From the NCBI RefSeq assembly GCF_000224145.3, contig NW_004190459.2:62001-126000 (forward strand): 64,000 bases of DNA, given 5' to 3'. The translations under genes and the position numbers were made by a program. The notes under the pieces are model-generated. The model had not been told where the DNA came from. It saw only the letters and a program-made list of their open reading frames with translations, and searched no databases. This DNA comes from Ciona intestinalis. Lineage: Eukaryota; Chordata; Ascidiacea; Phlebobranchia; Cionidae. Positions 57,990 through 64,000 of the stretch are shown here, one piece after another (the stretch's first letter is position 1; each line of letters opens with the position of its first letter).

Positions 57990-60900
57990 TCAATATCTAC
58001 GTGGGGAAGGAGATCGTGACCGATGATGATGGCGTCGTGGACTTGGACTTCTCGCTCGATTTTCATAATGAGGCGACCTTGACCTTGTGTAATCGACCTC
58101 TGTGTAACCTTGTCGGAATCTGCAATTTTCCGCATTACAGTCAATTTTTGTATAATGTATGCTTATTATTAAATATTACATGTGTATAATACATGCTAAA
58201 TTGCAATGCTTTTCTAGGAAAGTGTGTTTTTATACAGTATTAATTACCCAATTTAATATCTGACTATAACATTAAAATGTTAGCACTCAAATTGTTATTT
58301 GTCAGAATAGCTTTAAAAATTGCACAAAATGATTAACAAACCTTGGATCCAGAGCTTCAAACGATCGCTCCAAAGTTGCAGTAGCTGCGGTTCCAATATG
58401 GTGATTCCTGATCAATTTTTCAAGTCTTGAAATAATCTCATAATCAGGAATTGCAAGTGAGGTAACATCCAGTCCAAGCATACGAGCTACCACCTCACGG
58501 AAATCTACCAGCTAATGGATAAACATAGTTAGCCTTAAAAGTTAATAAATAGACAAAACAAACCACTATAGCACTATGGGGTAAGTTGGATATTGCTAGC
58601 ATAAAATGTCCCATATTTCCTAACTGTGCTTTTAACAATTAACAACACTCTTATAGAGTCCTGAGGACACGATCATATGATTGTGTAAAAAAAACTTGTT
58701 TAATACAAATTGGATGGTAAGACAGAGTAAAGACCTGAAATAGTTCGCACCAACCTACTTTATATAAAATTTTCGACAGCTTAAGACAATTTGTATACAA
58801 CATGCAATACAAGTTATGATATAATGTACGCTACTGTATAAGCAATGTATAATAGTCATACATAAAGTCAAACATTGAAATGATGTAACCTACCTGCTTT
58901 TCTCTTCTTGTAACTTCATCAAGAGCAGTTTTAGTTGATTTGTTATCATTTGTCACAGCATCAAGTTGTGTCCTTAGTCTTTCATGATTCAAATTCGCAT
59001 CTTCTCCTGTCATCTTCAAATTCTGCTTCAAACTAGAAAGTTTTTGTCGTTGTCGATCCTTAGTAGTCGACAACTTGCCCACACTTGTCACTAATTCATC
59101 AATCCGACGTCTTTGTTCAAGCGTGACAGCCTAGTAAGACCGCAACAAAGTTTATTTGAAAGGGTTTGTAAAACATCTTTTTTATTTGTGTACCAATACT
59201 TCAATGTTCTGTAGAGGCTATCTTCATCAAGGTGAAATACACTCAGCAGCACAATACAAGAGTGTCTTTCACCCCGATAACGACGAACTGCATAGGACAT
59301 CGAGCATCAGTACTCAAATAAATAACAGAAGTGCTCTTGTAAGCAGCAAAGTTTGTATTGATTTTTAATTTACTGAAAATACCACATAGATGAGATATAA
59401 AAAAAGTGTTGGCAGCAACAGTTTTATTGATTTTTAATCTACTGAAAATACCACATAGATGAAATATGAAAAAAGTAAAACATTAAACCAGTTTCTACTT
59501 TACTGAACTATATAACCCCTACTTAAACTATATAACCGTAGTTATACCACCCCACCTTCAACTCATTGGTTTCTGCAAGTTGAGCTTTAAGTTGTGTTAC
59601 TTTCACTCTCTCATCCCCCAATGCATGTTGTAACCTCTCAACTTTCCTCTGTAGTTTCTGTACAGTGACGATGGCATCATCTCGATCAAGAGCAAGACCT
59701 GATCTTGTTTGTTCCCTCTCATCCTGCTGAGCAATTTTCTTCCGGAGCAACTCCATGTGAAGCTCTTTACTCTTCACTTGCTCTTTCAGTTCTTTCACCT
59801 AAGTTTACAACATTATAAATATGTTGTACAACTTCATAAGATGAAAAAACAAGTCCTCGCATGTTGGGTAATAAGTAAATAACATCAATATAACTGTGAT
59901 CGGTTTCATACACTTTGTTCTGTTACAAATTACCACAAATCTAAGTTTGTGGTGATTATTCTTTAATTGTTTAACCCACCACCAACATTTATAATTTAAT
60001 TTATTAAAAAATGTTTAAAAGTAAGGCTCCATATTGTAAAGTAGTATTTTAGCAATTTATCCTAAATTAACCATTGAAAAAAAATGTTTTTTCTATGTTG
60101 TTTATCATCATAAATAAAAAAAATAAATAAAATTTTTTCTATGTTGTTTTATCATCTTAAATAAAAAATACAGTTGGTTGAGTAAGATGGTCCATGTTTT
60201 CATTCTCTTTTATCATCCCATTTTGTGGTAAACATAGAACATTTACAGAATTATATACTCTCCACAACTCCAAAATAGCGTAATTGATTGTTAAAAATAC
60301 GATTAGGAAATGTGGCATATTATGTGCTAACTGTATCCATCTTCCCCAACCTACTAAACTCCACAAGTTTTTATTCCAACTCACCTTTCTCCTTAGGACA
60401 TGATTATTGGATGTTTTTTCAACAACTGCTTCAGATTCCAACCTTTGTAATTGATGAGCTCTTGCTATTAAAACATCAGTGTTGAGATCATACCCAAGAT
60501 CAACTGCCACATCTTCCATGTGCATTGCTTGAGCCATTTGCTCCAAAAACTTCAAATACTGGAAATATAAAATGGTTTTTAAGTTGAACATAATTTACTT
60601 TTAGTGCTTGGAACATTTAGCAAAATAGTGTATGTTATTACATGCAGAATAGTATTTTATAAGTTATTAAACTGAGTTTGTTTAGTAAGTTTACAAAAAA
60701 GGTATCTTTAGTTTTTATAACTATAATATTTAAGAGAATAAGTGAATAAGCATTCAACACAGAATTACTTTTTACAGATTTTTGATACAGTAGCCTATAG
60801 GCTTGAAAATAAAATATTATGCATAAAACATATCTTGGCAATTACCCCTTTTAACGGGATAATGATAAAAGATGAAAGATCTTTTCTTGACAGCTCGGCC

Positions 60901-63900
60901 AAGGATAGTTTCTCTAATTTAACCATTAACCCCTCTTGGTAATAAACTATGTTTATAATTACCCTGTTTTTCTCATTTCTTAATGTATCTCTCAACACTT
61001 CAGTAGAAGCAAGCTCGCCCTCCAAATCTCGAAGACGATTTTCATTCTGATAAGTGAAGGTTTCTGCTTTCTTTGCTCTTCTAACAGTTTCATGATGCAA
61101 CTCACACTGTCTCTCAAGTTCCTTGTTCATATCACTGACTTTTTGTTCCAGAACATCAATATGCTAAAACAAAGCATTGTATTATAAAACTATGTTTCTT
61201 TAAAAAACAGTTTTTTTTAAAACTATTTTTCTTTAGAAACTACTTAAAAACAATCTATGTGTTACTTATAAGGTAATAATTTATTGAAACCAGACTTTAA
61301 AAAGACCTATTGATGTACACTGTGCATATTTAAAAAAAATTGTATACATTACCAATAAATATAATTTTGCTTTGTTTTGATTTTGTTGTATGTTTAAACA
61401 AGTTAAAAGTTTTGTTATAATATTGCTTAATTCTCTTACAGCTTTCTTCTCATGTTCACTTGAAACCATTTCTTTGATTCTATCCTTAATTGCATCTTCT
61501 CTTGGTTCAACCTCAACATAAGGATCACTGAGAATCTGAAACAAAACAAAACGTTTTTTTACAAGACATAACAGAATATATCAGTGAATAACAGGTGTTT
61601 GTATACCTCGAGCCAGCTTAAGAGTTACCATGTATGTTGATTTGTGGGTGATCATTTATTTTGGGATATTTTTTATGCATGGCTGATAATTTAGACAACC
61701 CATTAGGGACCACTGGGTTGAAGCAATTGCCGTTAGGTGTCCTGCTCAAGAACACAGTGACGTTCTTTGTACCCAGTACATATATATTTTTTCTGTATTG
61801 TTGGTATTAACTAGTAATACATACGTTTACAAAACTGCACAGTCGTTTACCTTAGCCATGGAACTCCTAAAGGTTTGGAATTCATTGTTTGCCAAATTCC
61901 TTTCATATTCCAATCTCTTTACATCATCAGTTAGCATTGTGATCTAAACAATAGACAATGTAACATTAGTGTGTATAGATAAGTTTGGTAGATGTCCCAT
62001 GTAAACATTTGGGAACCATATTTATTTTAAAACGATTTCACAGTGATGTATGTGTGTGTTTTGATGCATTTTAGTTTATATTGATATTTTGTGTTTTTGT
62101 GCAACAGTAAGATATGGGTTTTGGTTATTTCAATTTCCAATGATAAAGAATGAAGTAAACTTTTTACTTTTGTATTAGTTTGTGAAAGTTCATCCCTAGA
62201 TGACGCCCATGTTTTATCATTGGCTGCAATTCTCTCCTTTAACATTTCGTTTTCTCTTTCCAATCCTTCTTTGCTGTAATTTGCATCATCTAAGTCCTGG
62301 AAAGAAAAAATAGTGCATGGATGTTATGTGCTGTAGGTATGTAAACTATTGCTACAAGTTAAATTTAACCAAATTATTTAATTACTTAACAGCCATTTTA
62401 CAAATTAAATGACAAAACCAAATATTTAAGTTATTTAATGGCTATTGCTCCAACCCGGTGGGCACTAATGGATTGTCTTGAAAGAAAACATATTAAGCAT
62501 GTATAAAATAACACACTTTTTCAGATCTGATATTTTTCCCCACGCAAGGAAAAATAAGTGACATTTATTTATTTAATCGAAATTCGCATAAATGAATCAC
62601 GGATTATATTAACAGAAAGCATATATCAAAATTACCTCTGTAGCTTAATGAGTTGATTGTATTCTCGAAACANNNNNNNNNNNNNNNNNNNNNNNNNNNN
62701 NNNNNNNNNNNNNNNNNNNNNNNNNNNNNNNNNNNNNNNNNNNNNNNNNNNNNNNNNNNNNNNNNNNNNNNNNNNNNNNNNNNNNNNNNNNNNNNNNNNN
62801 NNNNNNNNNNNNNNNNNNNNNNNNNNNNNNNNNNNNNNNNNNNNNNNNNNNNNNNNNNNNNNNNNNNNNNNNNNNNNNNNNNNNNNNNNNNNNNNNNNNN
62901 NNNNNNNNNNNNNNNNNNNNNNNNNNNNNNNNNNNNNNNNNNNNNNNNNNNNNNNNNNNNNNNNNNNNNNNNNNNNNNNNNNNNNNNNNNNNNNNNNNNN
63001 NNNNNNNNNNNNNNNNNNNNNNNNNNNNNNNNNNNNNNNNNNNNNNNNNNNNNNNNNNNNNNNNNNNNNNNNNNNNNNNNNNNNNNNNNNNNNNNNNNNN
63101 NNNNNNNNNNNNNNNNNNNNNNNNNNNNNNNNNNNNNNNNNNNNNNNNNNNNNNNNNNNNNNNNNNNNNNNNTGTGATCTAAACAATAGACAAGTAACAT
63201 TAGTGTGTATAGATAAGTTTGGTAGATGTCCCATGAAAACATTTGGGAACCATATTTATTTTAAAACGATTTCACAGTGATGTATGTGTGTGTTTTGATG
63301 CATTTTAGTTTATATTGATATTTTGTGTTTTTGTGCAACAGTAAGATATGGGTTTTGGTTATTTCAATTTCCAATGATAAAGAATGAAGTAAACTTTTTA
63401 CTTTTGTATTAGTTTGTGAAAGTTCATCCCTAGATGACGCCCATGTTTTATCATTGGCTGCAATTCTCTCCTTTAACATTTCGTTTTCTCTTTCCAATCC
63501 TTCTTTGCTGTAATTTGCATCATCTAAGTCCTGGAAAGGAAAAATAGTGCATGGATGTTATGTGCTGTAGGTATGTAAACTATTGCTACAAGTTAAATTT
63601 AACCAAATTATTTAATTACTTAACAGCCATTTTACAAATTAAATGACAAAACCAAATATTTAAGTTATTTAATGGCTATTGCTCCAACCCGGTGGGCACA
63701 CACAGATTGTCTTGAAAGAAAACATATTAAGCATGTATAAAATAACACACTTTTTCAGATCTGATATTTTTTCCCCACGCAAGGAAAATAGGTGACATTT
63801 ATTTATTTAATCGAAATTCGTGTAAAAGAATTCACGAATTATATTAAACAGAAAGCATAATATCAAAACTTACCCTCTGTAGCTTAGTGAGTTGATTTGT

Positions 63901-64000
63901 ATTCTCCGAAACACTTTTTTGTTCTTTTCCAACTTCTGACACCAACCTCATTATTGTTTCACGACTTGCTTTGGTTTCTAATGTGTGAGCATTCAATGCA
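57990..64000 (-). CDS. CCDC170: CCDC170-like coiled-coil protein, C-terminal part
   Basis: A long coiled-coil protein; the vertebrate homolog associates with Golgi-derived microtubules. Exons, in transcription order: 64000-63874 (5' cut), 63530-63402, [gap, then a repeat of that exon at 62296-62168], 61943-61851, 61535-61440, 61163-60963, 60558-60385, 59798-59556, 59130-58894, 58511-58342, 58119-57990. All junctions from 61943 on are in phase. Diagnostic stretches: YLKFLEQMAQAMHMEDVAVD, DVLIARAHQLQRLESEAVVE, KELKEQVKSKELHMELLRKK and LVDFREVVARMLGLDV...LAIPDYEIISRLEKL, all in the order known for CCDC170. The last exon adds an Arg/Ser-rich tail (YTRSRSPHYENRARSPSPRR), set by the phase-2 junction. 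The other frame of that exon is also open but does not fit the splice phase. The N-terminal part lies beyond the right edge. Exon 63530-63402 and its copy are probably one exon. Confidence 0.9.
58569..58757. mobile_element. Degenerate MITE copy
   Basis: Left end GCACTATGGGGTAAGTTGGA, interior ATAAAATGTCCCATATTTCC and TAGAGTCCTGAGGACACGAT. The right end, CCAACCTACTTTATA, is eroded. It is in a CCDC170 intron. Confidence 0.55.
59357..59477. repeat. Two-copy direct repeat of about 50 bp
   Basis: TTGATTTTTAATTTACTGAAAATACC... at about 59357 is repeated with few changes at about 59428. Both copies run through CCACATAGATGARATAT. It is in the intron between two CCDC170 exons. Confidence 0.75.
60174..60356. 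mobile_element. MITE copy, diverged
   Basis: GGTTGAGTAAGATGGTCCAT at the left, ATCCATCTTCCCCAACCTAC at the right, interior CATTTTGTGGTAAACATAGA. It begins just left of the CCDC170 exon donor at 60385, within the intron. Confidence 0.65.
61590..61790 (-). mobile_element. tRNA-derived SINE copy
   Basis: Contains AAGAGTTACCATGTATGTTG, ATGCATGGCTGATAATTTAG and TTAGGTGTCCTGCTCAAGAA, shared with the copies at 1.8 and 44.2 kb. The tRNA-like head is missing. It is in a CCDC170 intron. Confidence 0.6.
61939..62672. repeat. Left copy of a gap-flanking duplication
   Basis: Near-identical to 63173-63915 over its whole length, including a 43-codon CCDC170 exon (62296-62168) and part of the next exon up to the gap. 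The last about 100 bases before the Ns have lost single bases in short runs compared with the right copy. Confidence 0.85.
62673..63172. other. Assembly gap (500 N)
   Basis: Exactly 500 N, the round number usually inserted for a gap of unknown size. It interrupts CCDC170. Confidence 0.99.
63173..63915. repeat. Right copy of a gap-flanking duplication
   Basis: Starts TGTGATCTAAACAATAGACA straight after the Ns, matching 61939 onward, and holds the same 43-codon exon (63530-63402). It continues into the intact exon 64000-63874, of which the left copy shows only a damaged end. Confidence 0.85.

Noticed and set aside
57990..58119. Second open frame in the last CCDC170 exon as the true C-terminus
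   Set aside because: It requires a splice phase that the upstream exon (ending ...DPR with two extra bases) does not give.
41055..64000. The five head-to-tail minus-strand genes as an operon
   Set aside because: The spacings I could measure (about 0.4-2.1 kb) are much wider than the short gaps of known tunicate operons, and the likely polyadenylation signals I found (MRPL51, C19orf47-like) follow their own genes closely.

Overview
The window reads as nuclear DNA from an invertebrate chordate, most likely an ascidian of the Ciona type. The genes are animal genes split by many short, AT-rich introns. A short terminal-inverted-repeat element (ends close to TAGTAGGGTGGGGGAAGATG) recurs about 25 times and resembles the Ciona MITE family known as Cimi-1. 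A tRNA-derived SINE also recurs. Species assignment is inference. There are three N gaps: 23733-23782, 37514-37752 and 62673-63172.

Left part (1-12.6 kb, all genes on the minus strand). The first four coding exons of a PITPNM/RdgB-type phosphatidylinositol transfer protein occupy 883-3412, and the gene runs off the left edge. An adhesion GPCR reconstructs completely at 4524-10839, with 12 exons of matching splice phase and 743 residues. An orphan terminal exon with a polyadenylation signal lies at 12407-12547.

Middle part (12.6-41 kb). This is mostly non-coding DNA around one compact gene, a CDC42 effector (BORG/CEP) of 271 residues at 26654-27766 on the plus strand. About 14 kb upstream and 13 kb downstream carry no gene I can support. 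MITEs are almost absent from 17.05 to 31.76 kb and dense on either side. Perfect TGACGTCA (CRE/ATF) sites cluster at 33,984-35,328, and a CCAAT/CRE promoter-like patch lies near 16.0-16.1 kb.

Right part (41-64 kb). Five conserved genes lie head to tail on the minus strand: CCDC170 (partial, running off the right edge), FLOT1 (complete, 426 aa), MRPL51 (single exon, 156 aa), a C19orf47-like SAM-domain protein (363 aa) and DNAJC17 (284 aa). Inside a large DNAJC17 intron, on the opposite strand, sits a small unrecognised two-exon gene with an in-frame stop and a frameshift. Around the 500-N gap in CCDC170, about 0.74 kb including one coding exon appears twice, most simply as two allelic contig ends left unmerged.

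The genes share no single pathway: lipid transfer, adhesion signalling, Cdc42 signalling, membrane scaffold, mitochondrial translation, spliceosome-linked chaperone and microtubule/Golgi coiled coil. I found no defence system, biosynthetic cluster or other clearly new multigene system. The strongest leads are the interrupted nested gene, the SR-like tail on CCDC170, the CRE cluster, the GC-AG intron of FLOT1, the perfect 22-bp inverted repeat in the PITPNM intron and the nested MITE. All domain and homology calls come from reading translations against remembered family sequences; no search was run.
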